The notes under the pieces: generated by a model
Seen by the model: the letters and a program-made list of their open reading frames with translations, nothing else
What the model was told of the DNA's origin: nothing
The model's database searches: none
Program-made: the position numbers and the translations under genes
From: Acholoe squamosa
Lineage: Eukaryota > Annelida > Polychaeta > Phyllodocida > Polynoidae
DNA length: 64,000 bases
Direction of reading: 5' to 3'
Assembly: GCA_949317995.1 (NCBI GenBank)
Contig: OX439044.1
Location: forward strand, 26,856,733-26,920,732
In this document: piece by piece, positions 44,422 to 56,763 of the stretch
Position numbering within the stretch: position 1 is the stretch's first letter
Layout: the number at the start of each line of letters is the position of its first letter

Positions 44422-47205
44422 ATGCTCCAAACCCATTCGAACTCACAAGATGCGGAGTCTGCATCTTGGAGAGATCACGGACCCCACTATAATGATAGTG
44501 AGGAGAATCTGCCAGACTCTGTACGACGTGAACAGTCTATACAGAGACAGAGTAACTTAATAGGCCAACAATCACTTGTTGACGAATTAAGTAATTCGAT
44601 GTTCGAAGTTGGTGGTAGTACTAACCCAGAACATCCGGCACCAATGCCAAAAAGGGTAACATTCGGAGAACTACCTTATAGATTACCCAGGCCCGAATTA
44701 CCGATATTAGATTACAGCGCTATAGATGGCGACTTAACCTATGCGGTACCGGAAGGTGAGGAATTCAAACGACCGGATGTCATGTTGTTGAATGAAACCT
44801 ATGTAACTTTGAACGAGAACCTAAATACCTTGGTCAAAGCTAAAGACGAAGTATTCCATGAAAAACTTCAGTTGGAAGAAGACCTAACTGGCATGCGAAA
44901 AGAATTCGAAGCCAGAAAGAGTGAGTACATGAAAGAACTCGAGAATGAAGAATTAAAACTTCATTCCATGAGAGAATCATTCAACAAGGAATATGATAAT
45001 AGGCACATTCGTATCCAAACATACATAGATACGAATGACCAATTAAACCTTGATAAGGCAAAATTCGAATCCGAAATTCGCCATTATCAGGACGAGTTGG
45101 ATAAATTGAAACTTCAGTGTAGTAAACAAGCTGAAGACAATGAAACCATCCGGGTAGGTATTATAGCTTACAACAAACAACTGGAGGAGGATAGACAGAA
45201 ACTCACAAATGAGCTTCAGGAGTTACAGAATACTGCAATAACTCTAGATAAATATGTAGAAGCCGCCCAGTTAACTATAGGCAATATTGATCCAGCTGTG
45301 GTATCTACTATGTTGGGAAAGACATCCAAAGATGCAACCCCAATTAGATACAGCCCATTCGTTGATGATGGGGCTGACAAGAATGTAGTATCCGGAATCT
45401 ACAAGAAACCGGATAATACCATAGTAAATGGAACCGCACCTAAACCAGCAACCCCGATGCTGGATACGATAGGTCCGGCACCACCCATACCAGATTTGAG
45501 TCACAAAATTAAAGCGACTCACGATGGTGCTACTGGAACTAGTAATAATACACCCGTAGCACAACCAAGAGCACCCGGACCGATGAGGCATATGTTAACA
45601 CCACCTTCATATTTCCCCCAACCCGGCCACAGTACACCAGCAGGGCCAAGATTACCGAATCCACCTCCGGGTTCTGGTAATGTTCCTACTGATGGACGTT
45701 TCCTAAGACCAAACCCGCCACAAAACAATGCTAATGGCGGTACGTATCAACCGAGAACATCTTCCTATGGATATAGAAATAATTATAATCCATCAGGAAG
45801 TGGTAATTATCAAAATGGTAATAGCTATAACCAGGGATGGAATCAAAATGATTCTTACCCTAGATATGCGTCTTCTGGAAACACCGGTTACAATGGCGGA
45901 TGCCCTGGTGGTTCATCCGGAAGCTATAATAATAATGGTCCACCAGGAGGAAACCCTCCAGGCGGCCCAGGAGGATCCGGATCCGGAGGATCAGGATCAG
46001 GAGGAGATGGCAGGAAACCAAACAGGAGAACTTCTATGCCTGCAGGGATGCAAACCATCTTTGATAGGAGCCAATGTATCCAAAACCTTGGCATTGACTG
46101 CTACCGAAAGGGAGCGGACGGCATGGAAGTCATGAACTGGAGCATGCGAGAAGCAGATAGACTACGCGGATGTAATAATCCGGCACGTAGGCAGGCACGG
46201 ATACCCCCTCCATATGATTCTAATGATCCATGGAAGGACAGGTATCAAGCTTTTGTCGACGAAGTCAATTGTAGTGGATGGACGAAAGAAGAAGCTCTGC
46301 CATATTTGATTTGTTGGTTAAATAAAGGCGGAAACGTAGCTCTCAACCAATGGAGAGCAGCTTTTGGAATATACGGTACCTATGATCAATTGGTCGAATG
46401 TGCCGCATACCTTTTCGGATCAATCGTTAGAGAAGATCCGTGGGTAAGCTTTAAGAAGAGAACACAAAAACCTAAAGAATCACACAAAGTCTTTGGTTTG
46501 GAGCTACAGGACTTGCTTTCGAAAGCACGTCCAAATTGGGCTCATGACGATGATTGTTATCTACAAGAATTGTTTATACAATTCTATAGTGGATTGTGAG
46601 ATCCGGATCATAAGCAAGTGGTGTGGGACTCCTGGAAAGATGACACTTCCTTCAGTGATCTGTTCATAGCAATTGATGGACATGACATGAAGAAACGTTT
46701 GGTAGGTCTTGGACCTAGTCCAGTAAGAGCAGCTCCTTTCCAATACGGAGGTACACCTGCTCCGGTATATGATACTTCCCAATTAGCTCCGGTTGAATCG
46801 AATGAAGTTGATGAGGAAGATGAATATGTCTCCGATGAAAACGGAGAATATATTGGTTCAGTCCAGGTGGCTGGAAAGTATTACCGACAAAAGCGGTATA
46901 GGAAAGTACATTCGAGAGGGAGAGGAGGATCTGCTGCTGGTAAAACAGCTTCCGGATCAACTCAACATGGCAGTGTAGCCTCTACGGCGAACTCAACTGT
47001 AGCAGCCACTGTTGCTCCGACTAACATGATGGAAACATTAATAGCCAGATTAACAGAAGCTCTAAGGAGACCAAGAGTTGATAAATCTCAAAGGAGATGT
47101 TTCAGATGTCAGAAACTGGGGCATTTTGCTCCCGAATGTATGGCTGAGAAGCCTGTTCCGCGTAAACAGGAGAGTGTCTCTGGGATAAGTACAGAGGAAA
47201 ACTAG
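44422..47205 (+). pseudogene. gag: Gag polyprotein with in-frame TGA
   Basis: The frame is open from just after the PBS; the first in-frame ATG is at 44422. In order it has a charged coiled coil (about 44800-45280), a Pro-rich linker, a Gly/Asn/Ser-rich low-complexity stretch (about 45720-46010), and a helical capsid-like region (YQAFVDEVNCSGWTKEEALP onward). A TGA (46597-46599) interrupts it, but the same frame continues at once with capsid-like sequence. It then has an acidic linker and one zinc knuckle CFRCQKLGHFAPEC (near 47100) for RNA binding, and stops at 47205. At about 927 codons it is much longer than most Gypsy Gag proteins. Without readthrough the knuckle would be lost. Confidence 0.85.
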
Positions 47206-47315
47206 AAAGGGATCTCCCGAGGGGCAAAGAAGGGGATCCCAGTGACAAATCTTGCCATAATATCACCATCCGTGACGATGGTTCGCATTTAGTAACAAGA
47301 TCGCCTAACACCGAG

Positions 47316-48347
47316 GTGGTTGTAGACACCCGGAAGGTTAGGGAAGCTGATATAACAGGTGCCACGGGAGCACAGGGGAAACCCAATATCAGTAACGAGG
47401 CAGGCGGCTATGAATTAGCCAAGGTCTGTGGTGCCCACCTGCCCCCGGGTCATCCTTGTCTGGAATTCCTGAAAAGATGTGGATCGACTCCTGGTGTGAA
47501 AAATGACGTTCCGATTGTCACGGACATACCCTCTGTTCTAAACAGAAGGCGGTGGTATGTTTGCCTCACTGTTAACGGAAGATCTGCTGAATTCCTTGTG
47601 GATACGGGAGCTAGCCACTCTTGTATCTCCAGGGGGCTCTACGATCTTATACCGGATGAACATGAGACTCTCAAATCGGGAGGAAGTGCTCAGACGGCCG
47701 ACGGCAGTACCTTGCAAACGTATGGTAGAACTTGTGTGAAACTACAGTTAGATGGTATCCATGACTATGTCATGAGCACCACCGTTGCGGATATAGCAGA
47801 TGAGGGGATACTTGGGTTGGATTTCGCATCCCTGTATGGTGCTGTGTTAGAACCTCAAACAGGAGTGTTGAGTGTGAGATACCCGTATCCCGTAAAGGTT
47901 AGATGTGTACTGAGACAAGTGAGCAGTATGGCTAGTGTGGCACACACTGTGCGAATCCCTCCGGGAGTAGCCTGTGATGTGCTTGTAAGAAGTGATCCTG
48001 CAATGCGTAATAAGCCTGCAGTGATAGAACCGGATGTAGTTACGTTATCAAGTATCGGATTAAATTCTGTAGACACGATAGTAGCGAATGCATCCTGGTC
48101 GGTAGTACCTGTCTCCAATACTGGAAACACTACTATCTACTTGAAAAAGGGACAAGTTTTTGGAAATGTGACCCTTTCGGAAACTGTAACGGATAGTAAG
48201 CTAAGCTTACAGAAGGTAACAGGGGATGATGAAATTTCGGAAGACTTACTTAAGTTGTATGAAGAAACTTCATTAGAAGATCCGGAACACCGGAAAGAGT
48301 TCTATGATATGCTCTGTCAGTATCATACTGCCTTTGCCAAAAACTAG
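47316..48347 (+). pseudogene. pro: Aspartic protease and start of pol
   Basis: The frame is open upstream to about 47170, overlapping the gag end in the -1 phase, which suits frameshift expression of Pro-Pol. EFLVDTGASHSCIS (near 47590-47620) is the retropepsin active site and EGILGLDF (near 47800) the later conserved block. The frame stops at TAG (48345-48347) just before the RT linker. The next residues needed are in another frame, so a small deletion or shift occurred there. Confidence 0.88.
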
Positions 48348-49468
48348 GTACGACAAATAAAGTATTACATAAAATAGATACTGGAGATGCCGAACCCTTT
48401 AAGATACCGTATAGACGGTTACCTTTAGCAAAAAAGAGAGTAGCTGAAGATGAAATAAACAAGATGTTGGAACAGGATGTAATAGTCCCTTCCAATAGTC
48501 CATGGAGTAGTCCTGTGTGTATGGTAACAAAGAAAGACGGTACTATCCGTTTCTGCATAGACTACAGGAAGTTGAATGGAATAACGAAAAAGAATTCGTA
48601 TCCATTACCGAGAATAGATGAAACCATTGACTCCTTAGGAGGAAACAGCTGGTTTTGTACCCTAGACTTGCAATCAGGCTACTGGCAAGTGGGAATGAAC
48701 CCTTCAGATATGGAGAAAACTGCATTTTCGAGTCATATTGGATTATTCCAATATAATGTAATGCCGTTTGGACTGTGCAATGCACCTGCAACATTTGAAG
48801 CAATGATGGAAACAATTCTAAGTGATTTATTGTGGAAAAGATGTCTTGTATATCTAGACGATGTCATAGTCTTCGGAAAAACATTCGAAGAGTGTTCTAA
48901 TAACCTGAAAATGGTACTAGAACCTATTATTTCTAATGGTCTCAAATTGAAACCTAAGAAATGCCACATGTTTAGAAAGTCCATAAATTATTTGGGCCGC
49001 ATCATCAGTGATGAAGGAATAAAGGCTGATCCGGAAAAAATCGAATCAGTTACGAATTGGAATAGACCTAAAACACCCAAAGAATTGAGGTCCTTTTTAG
49101 GATTCTGTTCCTATTACAGGGAATTTATTCCGAATTATTCTAGAGTCAGTTACCCATTACAAGCAATAGCTAACTGGACTCCAGGAAGTACCAAGGAAAA
49201 ATTTCCTTGGATGCATGAACAGGAAACCGCTTTTCAAAAGCTAAAAGACCTGTTCACGAGTACTCCCGTATTGCAATATCCGAATGAAACGGATCATTTC
49301 ATACTGGATACTGATGCTAGTAATGATAGCATTGGTGCAGCTCTCTCGCAAGTCCAAAATGGGAGAGAAGTACCGTTTGCCTTTGCCAGCAACACACTGA
49401 GCAAGACTCAGCGCAATTACTGCACAACCAAAAGAGAGTTGTTAGCAGTAGTCCTTGTGCCAGCATAG
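48346..49468 (+). pseudogene. pol: Reverse transcriptase and truncated RNase H
   Basis: RT blocks are MLEQDVIVPSNSPWSSPVCM, FCIDYRKLNGITKKNSYPLP, FCTLDLQSGYWQVGM (catalytic Asp), FQYNVMPFGLCNAPATFE and catalytic CLVYLDDVIVFG (near 48845-48880). Then comes NYLGRIISDEGIKADPEKIE, and RNase H starts with FILDTDASNDSIGAALSQ. It breaks off after NYCTTKRELLAVV at a stop (49466-49468). The rest of RNase H and most of integrase are missing. Confidence 0.9.
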
Positions 49469-50069
49469 AGCATATGAGTCTGTCCGAATTGATTTGGAGA
49501 AAAGTGCCAAATGGCAGAAAGTAGGATACGATACCGATTTAAAGCATCGGAAATTCCAATCCGGAGACAGAGTTCTCAGATTACATGAACCGCTTAGACA
49601 CATAAAATTAGCGTCTAATTGGGACGGTCCCTTTACTATAACACAAGTTATCAGTGATTGTACCGTAATTATTAAATCTGACCTTGGTCGACTTTATAAG
49701 TCAAATGTGGCTAGATTAAGGAAATGGTCTGGGAGGGAGACCTCCACAGAAATGTATGGTGAAGGTTCCGGAAAGATCCTGAACCAGAATCGCATAATAG
49801 ACCAGGTAAAGAACACTACAGTGAAGCGCGGTCGTGGTAGACCCAAGAAGTGTTCCGAATCAGTGACACCCACGCCAACACCGATTAAGCGTGGGGGAGT
49901 TAAAAAAGTCTCGGCAGGTGAAGACAAAAAGAGGAGGAAAGGTGTTTCTAAGGCTAAGAAGCACCTAGAGAAAGCTCTTCAGACTGTCAGGTCCGATAAA
50001 GAACTATCCGAGAAGGGGAGATACGTTCGCCGCAGCCCCCGAATTGCCCAGAGGACTGCAGTGACCTAA
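49463..50069 (+). pseudogene. Integrase C-terminal remnant with AT-hook-like tail
   Basis: After the deletion joint the frame reads AYESVRIDLEKSAKWQKVGY, FQSGDRVLRLHEP, then SNWDGPFTITQVISDCTVII, the SH3-like C-terminal fold of Gypsy integrases. The zinc-binding and DDE catalytic domains are absent. A basic tail has KRGRGRPKKC (an AT-hook-like core) and ends in RRSPRIAQR, perhaps for DNA or chromatin contact. Stop at 50069. Confidence 0.85.
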
Positions 50070-50560
50070 CCTGTATACACAACGAGTGTAATGTTTACAT
50101 TTAGAGGAACGGATGACAACTGACCCTAAAGGCTTATTTGTCGCCGCCGCATGATGTACCAATGGGTAGTGGACGGATAATCCAGTGGATTTGCTTAAGC
50201 TTTCCATAATCTCCACTTAAATCCCCAGACGAGTCATCGGTGTGAGCGATAATTACCTAAAAACAATCAGTTTGTTGATGTACCGCCTGTAGCACGTGCG
50301 TTTCCGCATGACGTCACAGTGTCCAGTCTCGGCTGACCTCTCGTGACCCCGCGTACAACGGGGAAATGACGTCACGAATGCTGGCCCGTCGCCATATTGT
50401 TCTTCGGTAACGTCCAAGACGGTCGAGCTCGCTCCCTTCTTGGATTTTACCGGTTAGCAAAACCCCTCGCTGCTCCTCCAGAGTCTGTCTCCTAGTAGAC
50501 AGACTCCGTTTGTGTCGGCCCCGGCGCCGTAAAGGCCGGAAAAAGGAGTAGTTTACTCCC

Positions 50561-53526
50561 GTGGGCGATTCCCCAGTCATGGCTGAGGAATCCGTAGCTG
50601 CAGCCAAGCTATCCGGTGACCCGGATAAGCTGACTCCGTCCGCAGAAGCTTTTCCGGAAGCTTTGTCTCCTGTTACACAGGAAGAGAGCGAGATGATGGA
50701 AGTGGAGGAATCCACAGATCGCTCGTTCGAGGAGAAACTGGCTTCATTTTCACTAAATGAGCCAGAGAAGATGTTATCTCCACTCCCACCAGAGGGATCC
50801 GGAGCGACTGCGAGTGCCGAACCCGCAGCGACAGAGTCCGAGACCACACAAGTCGACGGCGCGGAGGCCAGTGGAAGCCAGCAGTGGCTGACCCGTTCCC
50901 AGTAGAGTACGATGGTCGCTACCTGTATGTCCACCCGGAACTGCAGGCATAAGTGACCTACGCGGACGGGACACCAGTCAGGATGGACCTGAAGGTTAGG
51001 ATAGCTGTTGAGGGCGTTATGGTTCCCGACCAGCTGACCAGAACGCCTCCCGAGTGGCTTCGAGACTGGCCGTGGTTCCAACGGGGACTTATGGTAGACG
51101 CTGCCTTCCGCGAGACAGTGTATGAAGCCAACCGAGCCTTCGAGCTCGGAACGTACCCTAAGCCTGACAAGTCCCTGTGGAACGTCAAGGCTACGAACAT
51201 CAACTGGGTAGGCTGCGTCTCGGATTCCGAGGGGCAGACTTACCCACGTCCTTGTGCTAACCGGCCCCAGTGCCGGACCACTAAGGAGTATCGGGAGGCC
51301 GCTGCTAACTTCGAGCAGTGGGATGAAGGTATTTATATTACCGAGCAGGAATTAGTGGACGTCCAGAACACGTCACTAATCGGTTTGGACCGAGGCGCAG
51401 CCCTTCGGACGGTTATCGTCCGTCGAATGACTGCCGAACAGGAGGCTCAGGAAGAGGCTAAGAGGGCCGCGGAAGTACCCGCACCTCCTATCCCCGACCT
51501 GAAACTTGCTGCCAGGGGTTCAGCCAGTGCTACACCAGCCACCGGCAGTACTACCACACAGGTAGAAGCCTCGACCTCCAGCGCATCCGGAACCCAGGAA
51601 CCGGAGGAAGACTGGAAGGTCAGCAAGAACCGAAGGTCCGCTGCTCGGAAGCTTAAGAATCTCCCGGATTCTGCAAGAGCCGAGCCGAAACCCAGCACTT
51701 CAGCCACTGGTAGCTCTGCCATGGAGGTTGAATCGTCTGACGAGGAGTCTGTGCACGAGTCCTCGGTTGAGTATGATGAGAAGGCCACTCCATCAACTCA
51801 AACCGAGGCCGAACGCTGGGCTAACGCCAAGTCCGGATTCAAATCCCGGATTCCGACGTGCTTCTCCGACTGTGCGTATGGAGTAAAGAAGGACGGCTCT
51901 ACCCTCTATGCCTGCCCGGACTCAGTCAATAAAAATGATGAGTCAGACGATGAAGATTGGATGCGTCTTTCGGACGAGGATCCCAATCCGAGCAAAGCCT
52001 ATCGAAAGATGTGGCTTATGCTAAACCACACCGAAGGGTATTACACTTATACCCAGAGGAGGAAGCTGCGTTGGGCTTTAGAGAAGTGGTACGGTGACGA
52101 CCAAAAGTCCTGTCCCTTCTCTATCTGCCAGGATGCGAGTGATGTCATGATCCGGACCTGGAGTACTCCAGCCCGGTTTCAACGGCATCTGGTAGAGGCC
52201 CACTTCCACCATCACCCGGTTTACATTTGTGATCCGAGTTTTGGTAAGAAGGGCAAGAAGTGTACTACGAAGGTGCAATACAACCGACGTAGTGATCTGG
52301 CTAGACACCAGAAGAAATGCCACGCAGAAGGTTTGGTCGGGGCACGGAAGCGCATCATGGAGCTTCATCAGGAACTCATGAAAGAGTTCGACAGTCTGAG
52401 CGAGGATGCTTGGTCTAAGATCCGACCGGGGGACCAAGTCCTCTGCGAAGTTCCGAAGACCAAGGATTCGAAACTCCGAGCAAAGATAGTCCTGACTCCT
52501 GGAAAGGGTAAACTGGACATGCACGAGTCTCTCTGGCAGAAATGCGAGGAATCCGGAAAGGATGCAAAGAGAGCTCGTGAAAGGAGCAGGAGAGATCAGA
52601 ACCGTGGCGGCAACGGTAATGGTCAAGGCACCACCAAATCGAAAGTCAGAGCAGAGGACCGTTCCAGGTCCCCTCTGGCTAGGCACCCCGCAGAGCAGGC
52701 TCAGGGCACTCCGGTGTTCAAGAAGCCCGAACCTGCCGGATACGCTGGAGCCGTATCTAAGCCTGGGAAAGTTAGTTCTCGAAACTTTCCGTCCTTAAAC
52801 CAGGGACCTGGACCTGAGAGCCAGACCTTGGTGGTAGGAAAGGATGGTCGCCTTATGCCAAAGAAGACCACCGCATCTGCTGCCGCCGGATCTGCATCCG
52901 CTCCAGCCGCCCCACCAGTTACCTTTACCCAGGAGCAGTTGAATATGTACCTGCAAATGGGGTTGAAACAAAACGCACCACCTACCTTCTGTGTACCAGC
53001 GGCAGGTGTGTCCGGGAGCCCTAAACCCGGAAGTGGTCTACAGGCCGCCTCGACTCCTCCCAAGGCTGTCGCTGCACCTGCGAAACCAAAAGATGCTATT
53101 ACCATTAAAACCGGTAATGCAGAAGTTTGGTTCGAGAAATCTCGCCAGGGAGAGGCAGATGTCCAGAAGGCCATCTACACTCACTGGGAGAAGTGTGTTC
53201 GCGAAAAGGCGACCGAGTTCCATCAGGGTCTCCTAAACGACACCCTGTTGTGTATGAAGGAGGTCGCGGATGCTGAAAAGCAACGCCTCGAGACCCTCAT
53301 CCGGAGCGATGTGAAGGCCCAGGAGGAGGCTGCCGCAGCTGCCCAAGAAAAGGCAGCTATGGATGTACACGTGCTGGAGAAACGTGTAAAAGAGGAGATA
53401 ACTCGGAACACCAACCTGAACACTAAGTTCATGAGGGTGTTCGGAGTCGACTTGGACGAGTGGGACGGCACTCCCAAGTCGGCTCTAGCTCTTCTTAAGA
53501 AGAAGCATGCTAAGAAATCCGTCTAA
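50561..53526 (+). CDS. Unrecognised extra coding region with two C2H2-like fingers
   Basis: A 5' segment (50561-50905; ATG at 50579) encodes an acidic Ser/Glu/Pro-rich stretch. A one-base shift and a TAA near 50950 separate it from an 857-codon frame (50953-53526). That frame has a tryptophan-rich block (WLRDWPWFQRGLMVDAAFRE), a linker, two finger-like units at about residues 387-457 (CPFSIC...HLVEAHFHH and YICDPS...C...YNRRSDLARHQKKCH), a basic Arg/Ser stretch, an Ala/Pro-rich part and a C-terminal coiled coil ending in KKKHAKKSV. Third codon positions are visibly richer in G/C than in gag-pol. It sits where some Gypsy elements carry env, but no signal peptide or membrane segment is visible. 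It may be a captured host gene or an accessory nucleic-acid-binding protein. Confidence 0.6.
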
Positions 53527-53879
53527 GCATGCTACGGGTTATTGCTTCCATAATTTTTTTCTTTTCCCCATAACCAGATATAGTCTTTGCAGAACCCTGC
53601 AGGTCTGCGAATGTTTTTCTCACTAGTGTATGAACACCTATGGCATGTGTTCCGGGTCCCTCTTATGACCAGTCTATTGTATAATTCAGGCTGTATAAAC
53701 CTTATTGCACCCTGAATAGTCTATTCGGATTTATAACTTCATCCATGAACAATCCGATAGTAGACTTGCTGCTGTGAGACGTATCCGGATGCCAGTTCCA
53801 GACTCCTGCCGTTACCTGTGCTAACCACTTACTAGGATGGACTTTACGATTTACCTCTACAACTCATCTGTACTCCCGA

Positions 53880-54203
53880 ATGGACTTATATCAAATACTA
53901 CTATTACTTCCGGATCAACCTATATCGGACTATTATTTACTTATGTCAACTAAGCTTAAAAAGGATTACGTTCTCTACATAGTTGACACATCCGGACTAT
54001 TATTCTACAAATCTACACCATTCGGATATACTACAAACTTTAGCACTACTAGAGGATTGTGGGTAGCTGCCCCAAAATCAACTACCGTGCTCACTCTATA
54101 TAAGGAAACTATAAACTTTAGCACGTCCATCCCGTGGTTAGCTGACCACACCTACCTACTAGTACCTGGAGGATACGGCAGAAGACTTCAGCAGCATTTA
54201 TAA
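53880..54203 (+). CDS. Short unrecognised frame in the 3' part of the LTR element
   Basis: The 107-codon frame starts MDLYQILLLLPDQ and is rich in Tyr, Leu, Ser and Thr. A second ATG frame from 53837 overlaps it in another phase and is only 39 codons long. No family is recognised; it may be a remnant. The surrounding 53527-55043 is A/T-rich and otherwise empty. Confidence 0.25.
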   Translation: MDLYQILLLLPDQPISDYYLLMSTKLKKDYVLYIVDTSGLLFYKSTPFGYTTNFSTTRGLWVAAPKSTTVLTLYKETINFSTSIPWLADHTYLLVPGGYGRRLQQHL

Positions 54204-55053
54204 TTCCTGTATATTGTATATAATGTCATATTTCTATTTTTCTATAATATTATATGTATGTGCATATCCACTAGATACATATTATGATACGGGTACATAG
54301 ACATTTTCTTGAAACGGATCTCTGATTATTATTAGTATTCATATTATAAGATCCGTTAAACCTCACCAGAAAACACATATTATTGTCCTGCGAGACAAAT
54401 TGTATAATAAGTATATTGATCTGGTGCTATAAAGGTTATTAGGTACACGGTGATAATATATCATTATTATATTCATTACCACACCGTGAATTTTTTTCTT
54501 TTTTTTTCAAGTGTATGGTATAAATAACCCTATTCGTACTACTCACGGAATCTTTAACGGATTCGTATGTTAATAATATACGACATGTCATTATATAGTG
54601 ATGTTACTATAACAGTCTTCTTTAAGACTACATATTCAAATGTGGTGTTAATAACTACAAACACACATACGGATGTTATTATGTGATGTATTTTATTATC
54701 GACAGTTCCGTTACACATAGCTGTCATCATCACATGTATACGATTCATATTACTTGTCTTATTAGTTATACCGTGAATGTAATATAATATTATGTGGTAT
54801 AATAATTTAACAGACAGTTCCGTTTCACATAACTGTCTCTTGTTCAAGTAATTCGTATAATATTTCAACATCCTAATCGTTATTTGTAACTACATTTCAC
54901 TATCGAATATATATATGACATTCGGTTCATAATTAATTTGGTGTTAATGTTATACCTATGGTTGTACCTCTATTACTAAAGGTTTAGACATGTAGAAATG
55001 TTATCCTAGTAATATTATATGTATAACACCCTCCTAAATGTCTGGGGGAGTGG

Positions 55054-55430
55054 TGTAGAGGTACACGTTATTAAACCATAGGAGTTGGGTACCGTCTGAC
55101 GTGGCGGGTGAGTCGAGTCGTCGGACGTTCCTCAGGTTCCGGATAGGTGGCAGCACCGATCCGGGTCTGTGGGGACATCTGACGACGAACACCTGGGTCC
55201 GTATATAAAGCCCAGGGCTCAGCCGCTACGTCAGAGGCCCTTCTGGCCTCCACACCATGTAAACCATTGTCTTTTAATATTAGCTGCCTCTTTGATATCA
55301 TCCGGCAGCCGTGAGTGTGCGTTAAGTAATAAACCTAACCGTTGGCATACACTTGGAATACTGTCTTACTCTTTCTTTCCGAACCGTAAGACCCGAACCC
55401 CCCAGGTCCGTAAGGCCACGAACCCTTACA
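55054..55430 (+). repeat. 3' LTR
   Basis: This is a direct copy of the 5' LTR in which I found no difference. It is preceded by the purine tract and followed by the CTTA target duplication. Confidence 0.92.
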
Positions 55431-56763
55431 CTTATGTCACAAGGCTTTCTTCCGCGCTTTTGGTGCAGAGGACTCAACTGAGATGAATGTGCATTAGGAG
55501 GATGAGGGAGGATGAGACTCGTCAGTAATGATCAATGTTTTTTTAAGGTTTTAGTTAGTCTTCCGGGTTTAGCCGGGCATCCGGGTTATACTGGGTACAG
55601 CAGCATTCTGTTTCAGCTGAGCTCTCACTAGGGCTCGATAATCTGAACGGCATTGCCTAAGCAGGAGGACCACTATGTATGGCACTACGGCCATGTTTTT
55701 CTCGCAATAGTGGAGATTTTGTGCGCAGTGAAGCCAGCATCAGTAGCACCAGACATCGTAGTGACATCGGCAGAAGCGAGGGAGCTTGTGACATGAGGCT
55801 CGGACCTCTCCAATTAACCTTTGACACTGGCGCCTTTATATACCCACTCACGTTGGTGAGACAACAGATGTGGTGTTTACTTTAAAGCGCATAAACAAAA
55901 TACATTCTCAGTTTTCAGGTTATAGATTCTCTGAAAGTCGGAATGGCTTCCATGTATTGGGCTCTCTCTCTTCTATTTTTTTTATATATTTCATTTATAT
56001 TAATAAAGAATATTTATCAGACTTTTAAAGGAACTTACAGCGCTAGCTTACACCTAAGACGATAGATTTTTATTGCGTCCCGAACGCTGGACGCATTTTT
56101 TTGTCTCCCTCTAGCGAAAACAGTGAGAACTACTTTTGATATGATGTGTTTTTTATCCACTAGATGTCACCAGTGCATTGCTTTTGGTCTGCATTTGGTA
56201 TAAGCCGCTGTTTAACAGATGTGCGTGGCACTACCAATTTAAATAATTGCAGAGGTGTTTCACACCTTTATTCCAGTTGATATCATTAGATTATTTAATT
56301 TTTGCTATTTCTTTAATGAATTTTGTTTAAAAGATAAGATTTAGTGAGCATTTTTCATTATTTCGTTAGTTTAGTAAGGTTGTAAGGAAATGAAAATTTG
56401 ATGGTTTTTAAAGATGATGAAGCTGTGTTGTGAACAATTTTTTGTTGTAAAACATAGCTTTTTATTATAGAATATTTGATTTGTATGTAATAGGATCATT
56501 GGTAAATTTACATAGAATGTTAAAAGATACAGCTATTTCTATATAAATTCTTCGCTGCCGCCGTGAGAAGGCTATCCTATAAAGCAGCATCTAAATTTTT
56601 ATTTTTATGGTCTAAAATTTCCCTTTTAAAAAATATAGTTAATCTATGGGAACTTATATCTTTTAAGAGCGCATAACTGCTTTACTTGATGAAATAGAGA
56701 CTTTATGTTATTAACCCCTGATTTTTATAGATTTTGTGTAATATATCATACACATTGGGGTAT
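55431..56763. other. Region right of the LTR element, no clear gene
   Basis: The first 450 bp have host-like composition; from about 55900 the sequence becomes strongly A/T-rich. A hairpin GCGTCC-loop-GGACGC followed by A and seven T lies at 56075-56102. No protein family is recognised. Confidence 0.45.

Larger units (their letters stand above)
43906..55430 (+). mobile_element. Ty3/Gypsy-like LTR retrotransposon with extra 3' coding region
   Basis: Two 377-bp LTRs (43906-44282 and 55054-55430), with no difference found by eye, bound an 11.5-kb element flanked by CTTA on both sides (43902-43905, 55431-55434). A PBS-like TGGTGCCGTGACC follows the left LTR, and a purine tract GGGGGAGTGG (55044-55053) precedes the right one. 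Order is gag, protease, RT, RNase H start, integrase end, then an extra coding region and a 1.5-kb A/T-rich 3' part. RT preceding integrase marks the Ty3/Gypsy order. A large deletion between RNase H and the integrase C-terminus, plus frame breaks, makes this copy non-autonomous although it inserted very recently. Confidence 0.93.

Noticed and set aside
50314-51081. A 255-codon minus-strand frame
   Set aside because: It lies opposite the plus-strand 3' gene of the LTR element, has no recognisable domain, and crosses the frame break of that gene. It is probably a shadow of its G/C-rich codons.
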